A DNA stretch of 64,000 nt, taken from assembly GCA_032622095.1 (NCBI GenBank), contig CP136063.1, forward strand, positions 28,460,987 to 28,524,986. The letters run 5' to 3'. Below, in pieces: positions 43,209-55,024 of this stretch. Within the stretch, counting starts at the first letter, position 1. Every line of letters starts with the position of its first letter. A program made the translations under genes and the position numbers. The notes beneath the pieces were generated by a model that was not told the origin of the DNA, did no database searches, and saw only the letters and a list, made by a program, of their open reading frames with translations. The stretch comes from Siphonodentalium dalli. Taxonomy: Eukaryota; Mollusca; Scaphopoda; Gadilida; Siphonodentaliidae.

Positions 43209-44479
43209 GATTTGTTGTATGTATGTGTATATACGTACACTTTACATTATGTTAATAAAACTACTTTGAAATTTTCATTAGAGACATATATATAATTTGT
43301 ATGGCTTGAATCATGCACAGGAGCTTGTCATAACGTGCTCCGCTATATTTTATCACAGGCATTTCTGAAAATATCATTTCTAAAAAAAATATCGCACAAA
43401 ACAAATAACAATTTATTTTTTGTTGTGTTATATTTTTTTAGAAACAATCTTGTCAGAAATTCCAACGGCTGCAGTCATGGGCAATTGTGATAGGCCTGCG
43501 TGATTTCTGCAATACTCGTGTGTATGCAACTATGCATGCATATTATATGCATGTATGATGTATCCATCTGAGATATAATTATAATGTACATTAATCGGGA
43601 GTGCGGCCTACACTTGTTATTTTACGCTTCGCTAAATGGTGCTATCCAGCGATGTGTACTGCATTAGACATTTTATTTTGCAAATTATCTATATAGTGCA
43701 TGCATGTTATTTTGCAGCCAGTTTTATACACACGTGACGAGTATACTAGTGAATTATATATATTTATGACAAAATACCTCATCATTTTCTAAATATTAAC
43801 ACTACCGTACCGTACTTAATTGAAACATGTTTCTAAATTAATAAATAGCATCACACAATGTAGACAATCATTGCTGATTATAATGCAGTGCATATCCGCT
43901 GATTGTACCATTTAGCAATGCGTAGACACATAATTAATGTATTCGTGGTTCAACAACTTTAGAGTTATCAATCTTGCATGCTCTTGGACCAAATGATTTG
44001 CGATTGGTGTCATTATAACAGTAGAGTTACCACACTTGGTCTATCAACAATGTCCACGTTCCACCAATAATGCACAATTCCATCGATTATGCGGCAGCAT
44101 CATAGTGTGTGACAAACTCCAGGCAGAGTTATCTCCCATCGCTACGCTGGATATCATATCGCAGCGATAGCGTAGAGGGCGCTGTATGGAGTTTGTGTGG
44201 GTGATACACAGAGAGAAGAACGTGGAAGAAGATGAGCTCAGTTGACACAAATATTGTGACGACTGGGGCATACAATATACAGTTATTGACTGATATGGAG
44301 GGAGTTTTGTTATACGTGCATGTTCAATGTGAAGAAAGAAGACAGTCCATTGGGTCGACATGCTGGCTTGCGAGTTATTACACGTACCTGTACCGACTTC
44401 ATATATAATCTGTCGCCTTTTTCAAGGAGAAAAACTACCTTCTCATTATCAAAGACTGAGATCAATTTAAAGTTTGGTG

Positions 44480-44670
44480 CACCCCCCCCCCTTGGATCCA
44501 AATTTTCCAAATCAACTGCCCTAAAAATTCCAAATTTTGGAAATTTCATATGCACCCCCTCCCCGTTGGGGTCCAAATTTTCCAAATCTACATCTACTAT
44601 TCTAAAATATTTCCAATTTTTGGAAATTCTGTAGTTCCATTTGCACAACCCATCATTGGGATAAATTTTC
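44480..44670 (+). repeat. C-run cassettes, ~80-90 bp, locus 1
   Basis: Two to three imperfect units: GCACCCCCCC, TTGG(A/G)TCCAAATTTTCC, AAATC(A/T)AC, then CCAAATTTTGGAAAT. The same cassette type occurs at 53285-53530. Confidence 0.75.
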
Positions 44671-45643
44671 CAACAGGATATTCCAGATATTTCGGAACTT
44701 TTCAACTAGTCACCCACCTAGGAGACCAATTTGCCAACTTAGTAGTATTACTTTATGTGGGCTTTTTTGACTTTATTGGGCGGGCTTTTCAAAATTGAAT
44801 GAAATGATATATATCAATAAATAAATACGTAAAATACATCATAATAATACATCAATAATCATAAAATACTATAAAATACAAAAGTTACACAAACTCGTTA
44901 AAGACATATATATGTGGGCAATTTCACGAAGTTGTACTATATTGAGACCCTCGGTGATATCGGAACAAAATATAAACCCAATTTTAAATTTAGCATATGA
45001 ATTAATAATAGTTTTTCTTTCGACATTAATGATTGTTTTTAAAAAAACATCATCCTAAAACTTGAAGGTTTATATACATGAGCCGGTCTTATGTACATGC
45101 ATGAGGATTAACGGAATTTTGGAACATTATATATTTGGGCCCTATAATAAAAGTATGATTGTTGACAGAGTTTTTGGAATAACATGCAAGATGTCGCAAG
45201 TGTTATATATTTCCAAATTAATTAGATTCAAACTTATAACGAAATAGACATAATGCATAGTATGATTATAAAAAATAAATTCTGGTTTGTCGCTGAAGAG
45301 CGTTGTTGGTTATCATGTCCCCGAAGCAGGAAGCAGGAAGCTGTTGGCGGTAGGTGGTTTGTTCTTTGTTCTTTGTCTTGTGTCTTGTTGTTGTCATTGG
45401 GATGAGTCAGTGCTGTGTGTAGCCGGGATGGGCCATCTGGGCGTCTCTGCTGTTTCCAGGAGGTGTATTTGGCGTCTCTGAGAGGATGAGGTGGAAGGTT
45501 GAAGAGGCGGATGCATCTTGGTGTTGTGGTGCCTGAAATGGTAGAGAGGGGATACTCGTAGTTAATTCAGTACATAGTCGCGGGATTTACTTGTTTATTG
45601 GCCCCTAATTCACCTAGGTCTAAATGTCATTATATGCCGATAG

Positions 45644-45895
45644 CTACTATCTGATACTGATGCAGAGCCATGGTTACCTAGCCTGGAGGCTGTTTTGCCG
45701 TAATTTGATTTGTCGTATTGTTAAATATGATTAAATATATAATTTGCTCGGTGCACCTGTCCCTAAGTGACAATATGGCCAACGACTGGGTAAGGCTACT
45801 CTCTGATACCGATGCATAACCATGGTTACCGAGCCTGGAAGGTAAGACTACTCTCAGAAACCGATGCATAGCCGCGGTTATCGAGCTTGAGGGTA
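45644..45895 (+). repeat. ~52-bp imperfect repeats
   Basis: Units with CTACT(A/C)TC, GATGCA, CC(A/G)(T/C)GGTTA and GAGC(C/T)T at about 45644, 45796 and 45848; the last two are in tandem. Confidence 0.75.
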
Positions 45896-46570
45896 GACGT
45901 GCCAGTTGGAGAAAAGACGTTTGCATGGAACCACAAAAGTATCGCGTGTTTGTACTTGTAGAATGTTTTCCATTGATTTATCGTTTAGCGTTATTATCAA
46001 TGATAATGATGAGAGATTAGTCTATATATGTATCATAAAGCTACAATATATCAAACACTTCGACAGTTAGAACATATCACACGTTCTCATATGTACTCAG
46101 ATATAGCAAGTAGCCCTGCTTACGTTATATTATATATATACATCAATTGAATTTGATCTCAATGGCATGGTCAGTCCTTGTGTAATTTGACCATAGACAT
46201 ATATTGCTAATGATACCAGCGGTGAATACATTATGTAATATGTCCAGGGATCTAACAATCGGTTGTAAATGATTACCAGACCAGGGTGTAAGGGCGACCT
46301 CCGGGCGGGCACGCAAATCCTTTCGCAGCAGATTACCAGATGTGGTTTATTCAGAGTTTTATAGCCACAGGAGGCCATAACAAATGCACAGGTCTATAGT
46401 ATGAAGAACTACCACAGAACTATACCACAGATGCAAAACACGGATATGAGGTACGTTCTGTTGTTATCAATTTAATTTCAACATTTTATAATTTTACAAT
46501 ATTGCGACACTCTGCATACGTTCAACTAACCGAGTACCGATATACAATGTACTTTATATAAATAAAGTAA

Positions 46571-46900
46571 TCATAGCCGTACGGACCATGGGCTGTGGGG
46601 ACTGCGTGTTGAAAGCTACAAATTCGGACAATGTTCGGGCAAATTGGAGATATTTTCTGTAAAATTCGGACAATTTTCTGGCAAATTTAATGATATTTCA
46701 GGGGGAAATCGTGGCAATATTTTTCACATTTATGCCCAAATTATTCAAATTTAAGATTAATTTGAATGTATTTTGTTATATTTCTATGTATATACAAGAT
46801 GTATATACTACAAAAGCTGCGTTACAACGATGAATATATCATGTACACAAATTCGGGCACAAATATCTACCTAAAAATTCGGGCGCCCGTACGGCTATGA
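46571..46900. mobile_element. 330-bp MITE with 14-bp termini and 6-bp target duplication
   Basis: Termini TCATAGCCGTACGG and CCGTACGGCTATGA are perfect inverses. AAGTAA is repeated at 46565-46570 and 46901-46906. The interior carries several AATTCGG(A/G)CA-type repeats. No coding capacity; superfamily unassigned. Confidence 0.8.
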
Positions 46901-46906
46901 AAGTAA

Positions 46907-48333
46907 TGAAGTAAGACACATGTGGTCATCGATGACTTTATTTGAGGATACACGTTTTATTTGTCTATAATCACTATAACGAGTGTGTTCAGTAATTCCT
47001 TATCACTCTTCGTCGGCATCGATACACGCATGTGCGCATATATATACACAGTATTTCAATTTTATTAACAATTATGTATATCTCTTTTCCAGATATAAGT
47101 TCGATCGAACAAGAAAGAATATCAAAAGCTATCGACAGGACACTTCGGAATGGTGCAAAAATCAAACGTGTTGTGACCGCTCTCCCATGCATGACTCGGA
47201 AGTGATCGGGAATTTTACAGAAAAATTACCCAATATAAGCTGTGCATGGTTGTATGAAATGTGACGATAAACGCTGAATGCCAAAGGATGTACATATATA
47301 TGGATATTAATAAATGCAAAAGCTGTACTGGACCACTGGAAGCAAGAACTAATACGAATGTTTATCTAAAATGCTTATACATCTATCTGGAACAGTATTT
47401 CGCTGTGCGTTCGTTGTGTCAGTATCATTATGTGCGTCTGGACGTTACTGTTTGATAACAGTACGGAAATACACGTGCGGCTTCCTCAATGTCCGCATGC
47501 AGTAACTACATGAGATTTCTCTACCCCAAAAAACATATGTGAATATGCTACTCATAAAAGTGTTGTGATTGTGAAATTTGGGGACTATACTCCGACACTA
47601 TACATAGTGAGTCGAGGTCACACACATGTATTATTCTAAAAAGGAACATAATTCTCGGACTTAATACGTTGAAGGAACTGTTAGCAAAACATAGTTTATT
47701 CCTCTTTTAGACTCATTATATCGGACTGTTTCTGGATCTTATTTTAAAACATAACATGTTGGAAATTAGAACCCATCTATATCGGTATAATCTGGCTTCA
47801 ATTTTAACCAAAGATTTCATAGTGGGGTCTCCCCGTTGTTGAGTGTTTTGCTTATAGCACACTCTTTATGCACTGTACTGTATAATACTATGGCTTTTGT
47901 TTACTAACAAGGCATACGATCGTGACAATAATATGCTATCTATGCAATATTTTGGATTTGTATAAGAACAAAATATGTTTGTATTTTAATATTCTTTCTG
48001 TTTATGGCGGTTTTAACGGATATGACTTTTTAAACACAATACCCAGCGCGAAGGTCATCCGTATTTTTAATTGAATAACTTATAGCACCATATACAATGT
48101 AAGCCTATTTTCATATGTTTCTGTGTTTAATTTTTCAAGGATATATCCATGGCTCCAGACCGAGTTACAACATATTTACATTTTTCATATAAAAATCTAT
48201 AGTTAGATCATTAGTATGTAGAAATTATAGCAACATATTAAGTATGTTTATAACGCAGTCTCTTTCAACGTGTTCATATTTATCATGTGAAACATAACTT
48301 TTATACACCAGTACTATGAGCAGTCATGGAAAA
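46907..48333. other. Non-coding stretch
   Basis: No gene or clear repeat recognised. The longest open frame (46983-47264) has no family resemblance. Confidence 0.5.
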
Positions 48334-48403
48334 TAGCACATTTTGACAATACCACAGAGAACTATTGGAAGAACTCATTGTATCAGGTGCAAGGCAGGAA
48401 ACC
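48334..48403 (+). repeat. TAGCACATTTTGAC repeat, solo arm
   Basis: These ~70 bases are an inverted copy of 50683-50748. Followed by CCCGGGGTTAGACCCCC, also seen near 30390. Confidence 0.8.
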
Positions 48404-48907
48404 CGGGGTTAGACCCCCAAACCACTCCCTTCACATGTATTATACACAGGGTACACGGACGGAGTGTGTGGTTGATTGCCAGCCTCAATGGTGATATGAT
48501 ACGATTAAGAGGATTAAGCACGTGTTAAGTTGCTTTTCACTTCTTCCCGACCTGTTATAATTGCAAAAAATCAACTGCTTTTATTTCTCCTATAACTTGA
48601 CAAATGAACTATAAAATATACATGGTTGTGTTTCACAGATGTTATACTACATGTTTACCTAGAAATAATAAAAAGATGTTAAAAGCTTGTGTCATAAAAA
48701 GAACTTGAAATTTGCATGATTTTTTCCGTTTTTGTGCAACCACAACTATAAATGAAATGAGAGTAGAATTGACTTTGGGTCAAAATAAGGTAGTCCTGCA
48801 ACCAATCTACCCCGCCCAGGTAATGGTGTCCTCCATAAATGTTTGCCTGCCCCTCCACCCCCACTACGCGTACGCTCCTGACCACGTCACGCTCTTGGCA
48901 GGAAAAC
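48404..48907. other. Non-coding stretch
   Basis: No gene or repeat recognised between the solo arm and the LINE. Confidence 0.5.
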
Positions 48908-50188
48908 AGGAAAAGGTGAACTGTTAAAAGATAACCTGATTGGTTTACGAAAAGTGAACAACGAAATTGAAAGTAGATTAGATTGCTACTTGAAAATCTT
49001 TATGATTCTTTATGCCGATGATACAGTTATCATGGCAGATACCCCTAAATCACTACAATCACAATTAGATCAGTTTGAAAAATATTGCGACAAATGGAAA
49101 CTAACAGTCAATGTTGAAAAAACTAAAATTCTTAACATGTCAAAGCACAGTCTCTCGAAGAAAACGAAATTTATATTTAAAGGACAAAAACTAGATGTAG
49201 TAACCAAATTTAACTATCTGGGCATAACGTTTGCCAAATCTGGATCTTTTATGCCCGCGAAAAAAATGTTGGTTGATAAAGCCACACGGGCCATGTATTC
49301 CATTATTGGAAAATCCCGCAAACATTGTCTCTCAATAAGAAATCAACTTGACTTATTCGATACACACGTTGAACCAATACTTCTATATGGCTGTGAGGTA
49401 TGGGGATACGGTGATAATGATCTATTGGAGAGCGTTCAACGAAAAATTTTAAAGCACATACTTCGACTACGACCATCAACCCCAAATTTTATGATATATG
49501 GCGAAAGTGGGAAATTGCCTTTAAATATACTGATTAAAACTAGAATGTTTAAATACTGGTGCAAAGTCACAAATAGCGAACCTGAAAGATTTCCAAAAAT
49601 GTTACTGAATCTAACGCAGGCAATGTTATGCGACGTCAGAACAGATGAAAACATTTTCCCCTGGTTGAGTTGTATTCACGTGTTGATAGACAAATGTAAT
49701 CTGCCGCATATATGGTGTGCAGGTCATGCCACCAACGTAGATAAGCTGGTATCATATCTAAAATGTTGCCTTATTTCCGAACAAAGAGTATCGTGGGAAC
49801 GTGATATGAACAACACAAGTCGTGGTAAGATATACCGAATTTTCAAACACGACTCTGATTTTGAACCCTATCTTGATGTAACCGAACACTGTTATGCAAA
49901 TTCCGAACTAGTAACCATAAGTTACCAATAGAAACGGGACGGTGGAACAATACCGAACGTAATGACCGCACTTGCGTGTTATGCGATACAGGGTTAATTG
50001 GCGACGAATTTCACTACCTTCTCGTATGTACAAAAATGAACAACGCCCGGCGCAGATTGTTACCAATGTTAACTGGCCGACGCCCTAATACAATATTGAT
50101 GAGCGATTTACTCAACGACGACAATGTAACACATCTCCGCAAGTTGTGCGAATTTATTAAGCTTGTAAATCGAGAAATGACCGAATAA
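48908..50188 (+). pseudogene. Non-LTR reverse transcriptase, C-terminal half
   Basis: Starts just before the catalytic box (ESRLDCYLKIFMILYADDTV) and continues through VNVEKTKIL, NYLGITF, EPILLYGCEVWGYGD, TPNFMIYGESGKLPLNI and a thumb region. The frame stops at 49931. After a shift, 49976-50188 gives the end of the protein, with TCVLCDTG and GDEFHYLLVC forming the C-x2-C...H...C knuckle. The fingers and N-terminal endonuclease are missing, so it cannot be active. Confidence 0.85.
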
Positions 50189-50538
50189 CTCAGCTAGACA
50201 ATAAGTCGAACAAGCATTATCATAATTTATGCAAGAACAGTACCGATATTCGCATATACATAGTTATTGATATATAATTATAAATATGTATATGTAAGCA
50301 TATACAATAAATTTATTTAGTTGTATATGCCTATATATATTTACAATATTCATATACATGTTACAGTATTATACATCTATGTAGCGATGAAGGTTATGTA
50401 ATATAATCCATGTATACAACATTTGTCACCCGGAAGCTCGCATGTTTATGTACATATTGTATATATTTAAATTGTTATTATCTCCATACCTATGTATGTA
50501 TAGGTTTATGAGAAATAAACTGATTGATTGATTGATTA
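48908..50538 (+). mobile_element. 5'-truncated LINE (LINE-3 of window)
   Basis: Begins within the reverse transcriptase and ends in a (TGAT)n tail (about 50520-50537) after AATAAA near 50514. Same family as LINE-2 by its C-terminal region. A short tetranucleotide tail instead of poly-A is known from several non-LTR clades. Confidence 0.85.
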
Positions 50539-50541
50539 AAA

Positions 50542-50748
50542 TAGCACATTTTGATCCTATAAATTGCCAGATTTAGGGTACACCGGTACAGTCCCCCTTT
50601 AAAACCAACGAAAAAATAGCTTGCCTAGACAAAGTCCAAAAATAATTTCTACTAAGTAATCTATATATAATTCCAAAATGTTTCCTGCCTTGCACCTGAT
50701 ACAATGAGTTCTTCCAATAGTTCTCTGTGGTAATGTCAAAATGTGCTA
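50542..50748. mobile_element. 207-bp element with TAGCACATTTTGA termini
   Basis: Starts TAGCACATTTTGAT and ends TCAAAATGTGCTA, immediately after the LINE tail. Its right ~66 bases recur inverted at 48334-48403. Probably a MITE. Confidence 0.65.
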
Positions 50749-51334
50749 TTAAACACATTAAAACCAGCGGCAGCTTGAAAACCAGCTATTAATGTCAAGA
50801 TGCAATCAAATCCGGGAGTTTGTGAATCCTGCTGATAAAATGTTTAAATCTCATGTGGTATGGTATCTGGGACTTTGTTATGATGATACATTGGTAGCCA
50901 AGCATTATTTGAGTGTTAGTGGACGTCTCTGTCGAGAGATCTGCTTGTGAAATTGCCGTCTGCCATACTATTAGAGATTATATATATATAGTGCATTGCT
51001 TCCCAGCTTGTTCTCGTGACAATAGTTAGTTTTAGGTCCTATATATAAGACACTTATAGTTCAACTGTTTCACATATTAAACAAGAAAACCATAGTCAGA
51101 AATGGTAACGCCACCAAGATCGTATTATTAGCCATAAATATAAATAATAATACAATTATTCTATAAACTAGCTTTCAAATTTTATGCGGGAAATTTGCGT
51201 ACTTCCATATTTCAAGTTTTCCCGTTTCTCGTGGCATACATTACTTTCATCAAACTGTCTTCTTTATTACACAAGCTGATAGGCCCGACTTCACCCGGGC
51301 TGTTTCCCATCTGCTTTCCGGTGAAAGGTGCGAT
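50749..51334. other. Non-coding stretch
   Basis: Nothing recognised. Confidence 0.5.
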
Positions 51335-51716
51335 TTGACCTTCAATTGACTATTTCGAAAGTCAAGGTCAGGTCAGGGTCATGATTTGACCCGTCCAAAA
51401 CACCCCCCCCCCGACAAAAGTACCCATAGGTATCAAATTTCGTCGAAATCTATCCGTTTTATCCGAGTTGACCTTTGATTGGCCATATTGAAGGTCAAGG
51501 TCAGGCCGAGGTCACGATTTGACCCGTTCAAAACTCTCCTCGGACCAAAGTATCCCTAGGTATCAAATTTCGCCGAAATTTGTCCGTTTTACCCAAATTG
51601 ACCTTGCATTGACAGTTTTAATGGTCAAGGTCAGGTCGGGGTCACGATTTGACCCGTTCAAAACACTTCCCGGACACAAATACCCATAAGTATCAAATTA
51701 CGTTGAATTCTATGGA
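51335..51716 (+). repeat. Three ~130-bp tandem units rich in AGGTCA
   Basis: Units start at 51335, 51468 and 51598. Each holds TTGACC, GTCAAGGTCAGG, GATTTGACCCG, a C-rich patch and ATAGGTATCAAATTTCG. Divergence between units is about 15-20% by eye. Confidence 0.9.
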
Positions 51717-52104
51717 AAGCCGAGGAGGACATGTTGGTTGCTAATTGCTAGATATACGACGCGGTATTTTGAAGGTGTTTCAAACTAGGAGATAGAAGTA
51801 TTCTGCCTTTCAAATGGTGATGAATTATAGTAGTTTATTCAAATTTTATGGCATAAATTGTTATTAAAACCGTATATACTATAAAAAATTAATGACTCGA
51901 AAATTAAGTGGGCCTTTAAACAAAGTCACAATTGCATTTAGGCTCATCTCATACTCGTCCATTCAGCGATATTCTACTGCGCAGTTTGTTATAGCCTCCA
52001 GTATTTATTGAGCGTTATACCCCCAACTGTTATAATTCGCCTTTAGCAGGCGTACTCTTGCCTCAGATTATTGAGATATTAGGTCACACATAATCACATT
52101 AAAT
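51717..52104. other. Non-coding stretch
   Basis: Nothing recognised. Confidence 0.5.
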
Positions 52105-52445
52105 CGCATCGTAACATAGCAATTGTGTGGGCTCCTTGGCGTGAATATGTAATGAGAAATAAGGTCATACGTAATGACATTAAACTCAAGAAAACCCTCG
52201 AAAACAAAACAAAATCACATTTAATGTTTTACGTTATTTCCTTCATAAAAAGAATCTTCGTGATAATGAACCCTCTCGTTACTTTCGAATATAGAATTAA
52301 CCTTAAAATAAAAAAAATCTTTGGAACACAGAACCTTCGGAATAACGAACCTTCGGATTGGTGAACCTTCGGAATAGCGAACGTTCAGAGAAATTTCGGA
52401 ATAGTGGACCTTCGGGATAGTGAACCTTCGGAATAGAGACATGCC
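52105..52445 (-). mobile_element. CCGAAGG-repeat element, minus-strand copy 1
   Basis: Reverse-complement counterpart of 29806-30150: the body, then AACCTTCGGAATAGCG-type repeats ending in AGACATGCCCCCC. Confidence 0.75.
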
Positions 52446-52639
52446 CCCCAATATTCATATTATATGCCCAGAGTTCAAAGGTATGGACCCATAAAATTCT
52501 AAACTTGGCCCTTAAAATATTGAACTCCAAATTGGAGCACACACAGAACACCACTTAAGTCAACTGAACCTATGTCATGTCCCAATGCGGGAGGGTCCAT
52601 ATATACCACAACATTCATAGTATATGCCAAGAATTCAAA

Positions 52640-52940
52640 GGTATGGGCCCACGTAATGACATAAAATCTCAAGAAAACCAGCGAAAACAAAACAAAATCA
52701 CATTTAATGTTCTAAGTTAAGTTATTTCCTCCTGTATCTGTATCGGTGTGCGCGCATGATCAGTTCGGATGTGAGCGCACACTCCATATAAAGAATCTTT
52801 GTGAAAATGAACCCTCTCAAATTAGTCTCAATACTTTAAAATATAGAATTAACCTAAAAATAACAAAAACCTTCGGAATAGAGAACCTTCGGAATAGCGG
52901 ACCTTCGGGATAGCAAACCTTCATAATAGAAGCATGTCCC
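52640..52940 (-). mobile_element. CCGAAGG-repeat element, minus-strand copy 2 (shorter)
   Basis: Shares ACGTAATGACAT, ACATTTAATGTT, GAACCCTCTC and AACCTTCGGAATAG repeats with copy 1, but carries a different stretch (about 52730-52790) in the body. A block of about 40 bases (ATTCATA(T/G)TATATGCC) precedes both copies. Confidence 0.65.
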
Positions 52941-52945
52941 CACAA

Positions 52946-53284
52946 TTACACCGGTGACGTAAACACATGTGCCAATCTTAGTTGTACTCTCGTAATTATC
53001 GGTACGATGAAACGGTGACGGAATCTGACGAGGTTTGCCGAATGTACAATCACCCAGTGAATTATCGATCGACCATGCGATATCAAAAAACCAAAAGCTA
53101 GAAACACCACACTACGGTGGCGTAATAATATATATATATATGAAACTATTTAAATGTGACGTGTGGACCTAAATTATAGTATTTAAAAATAAACATATCC
53201 TCATGAAATAGTTCCATAATCGAATCGTGGACAGGGACGTTGCGAACAGGTCAGGGATGGTGTTGTCCACTTCCGAAATTCCTA
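52946..53284. other. Non-coding stretch
   Basis: Only a short (TA)n run near 53125-53140. Confidence 0.5.
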
Positions 53285-53530
53285 TTGCACCACCCCCCCC
53301 CCCCCCCGGAGCTAAATTTTCGAATCAACTATACCAGGTTTCCAAATAAAGGAAATTCCATTTGCACCCCCCCCCCCCGCCCTTGGATCAAAAAATTTCA
53401 AATCTACCGCCCTAAATTTTCGGAATTTCCATTTGCACCCCCCCCCCCATTGAGTCTAATTTTATTCCAAATCTACTACCAGTATTCTAAAATTTCTGAA
53501 TATTCCCGAAATTCCGGAATTTGCCAAGTA
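53285..53530 (+). repeat. C-run cassettes, ~80-90 bp, locus 2
   Basis: Three imperfect units with GCACCCCCCC, AAATTTTC, CAAATCTACC and GAAATTCCATTT. Related to 44480-44670. Confidence 0.78.
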
Positions 53531-54797
53531 AAACATTCAAATTACAGGTAGAAACTTAAGAATTCCTACCAAATTCTACCTGAAATTCCAAAAATGTCGA
53601 ATTTTGACCTCCGAAAGTTGAACATTTTGGCAAATATTGGGAGGGGTGACACCCCCACCCCCCTGTAGCGACGTCCCTGCGTGTTGATCAAAAATGCTGA
53701 AACAGTGAAATAGGCCCATGACTGTTGTATATATATTATCAATTATGTACTTACCTTTGTGGATGAGTTGAACTGTTCCAATGTAATCTATGTCAATATT
53801 TCGTTCTTTGCCAGTGCCATCGGATGCCTTTATTCTATATTGCACAGAAACAGTTTCCGAAGCATGAATTCAGCACTACTTGTCGCAGCAGTTTTCTTAA
53901 GTTTTTTCATCGGTAAACACTCGAACTTTCCCCAGAATGAGGTCCTCATAGGGTGAATGTATATAAGTGATGTTTCCCCCTCGCATAGGCGATTTAGCAG
54001 CACCAAATTAACCCTCTTGTGACCCCAATCTCCTTGATCAAATAATCAACTAACTTCAGATGAGGTTCCCAGAGGGTGAATTTACTCATGCTAGCCGGCT
54101 ATGCTGGACAGCCTAATTAAATTCACCCTCTGGAGACATCGTAATGAAAATGTAACACGTCTGTCCTAATAAGATAGCTCCAGAAATCTTTAGGCGGTCT
54201 GTATATCTTTCACACATTTAATGTCGGAGACATCTGTTTTCGATTTGCTAAATGTTGGTGGTCGACAGGCTAATATGTTATGGCAGGGCCAACACGCTCC
54301 AATATGCCTCTACGATGGCGTTGGCTAGTCGAAACATTAAAGAACATGCATGGAATGATATGCATTTTCTTTGGCTAAATTTGATCAGCATTGTATTTTT
54401 AATTACCATCTGGCGGCGTATACATTTAACCGGGCTGCAACAAAAGTCCAAACTTGTTGACTGTTGTTGATTGTTGCAATTGTTGACTTTTTGTTGTCTG
54501 TATTTCAATGCACCGTGTAGCACCAGATTTCAGATCAATATATATGGACGGTCAGTTTGATATATACTGCTAATAGTAATAAAGAAATGAATGACCCTAT
54601 CCAGGACTTGTCTCGTGTCAATTTGTCACAAAACTAATCCGGGCGAAGCCTTAAGCCGCGGACAGACGATCAAACTATTATTGGAATAAAAATATTCGAA
54701 CATGGATTGTGATCGTGTGTCCGCGTCTCGCACAAAAATATTACGAGTTAGCCCCGCCCTTCTCTTCTCATGTATATTACTTAATCATATCATATCA
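53531..54797. other. Non-coding stretch with one hairpin
   Basis: 16-base inverted arms CCAGAGGGTGAATTTA (54069-54084) and its complement (54118-54133). No gene recognised. Confidence 0.55.
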
Positions 54798-54913
54798 CCA
54801 TTGTACGGTGGCCCGCAAGTGCCACGGCAAAACAAACTTTTCAAAAGTTTGTTTTGCCGTGAACTTTTGACTCACGGCAAAACAAACTTTTCAATCACGG
54901 CAGAATAAACTTT

Positions 54914-55024
54914 TCACTCACTTTTCAAATAAACACCGAGTCTTTCCTCTATCTCGCGTGTGAGAAGTCCTAAACCGTTCACATTGGCTTCCATCATGAA
55001 ACTTTCCAGATCATTGACATATAC
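54914..55024 (-). pseudogene. Fragment of LINE reverse transcriptase
   Basis: Minus-strand reading VYVNDLESFMMEANVNGLG then IEERLGVYLK. This is the segment just N-terminal of the YADD box in the LINE-2/LINE-3 family. It ends at the edge of the element's left terminus. Confidence 0.6.

Larger units (their letters stand above)
43209..46564. other. Non-coding stretch
   Basis: AT-rich, no gene recognised. Contains the C-rich cassettes at 44480-44670, a low-complexity GTT/CTT-rich patch (about 45340-45400) and the ~52-bp repeats at 45644-45895. Confidence 0.5.
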
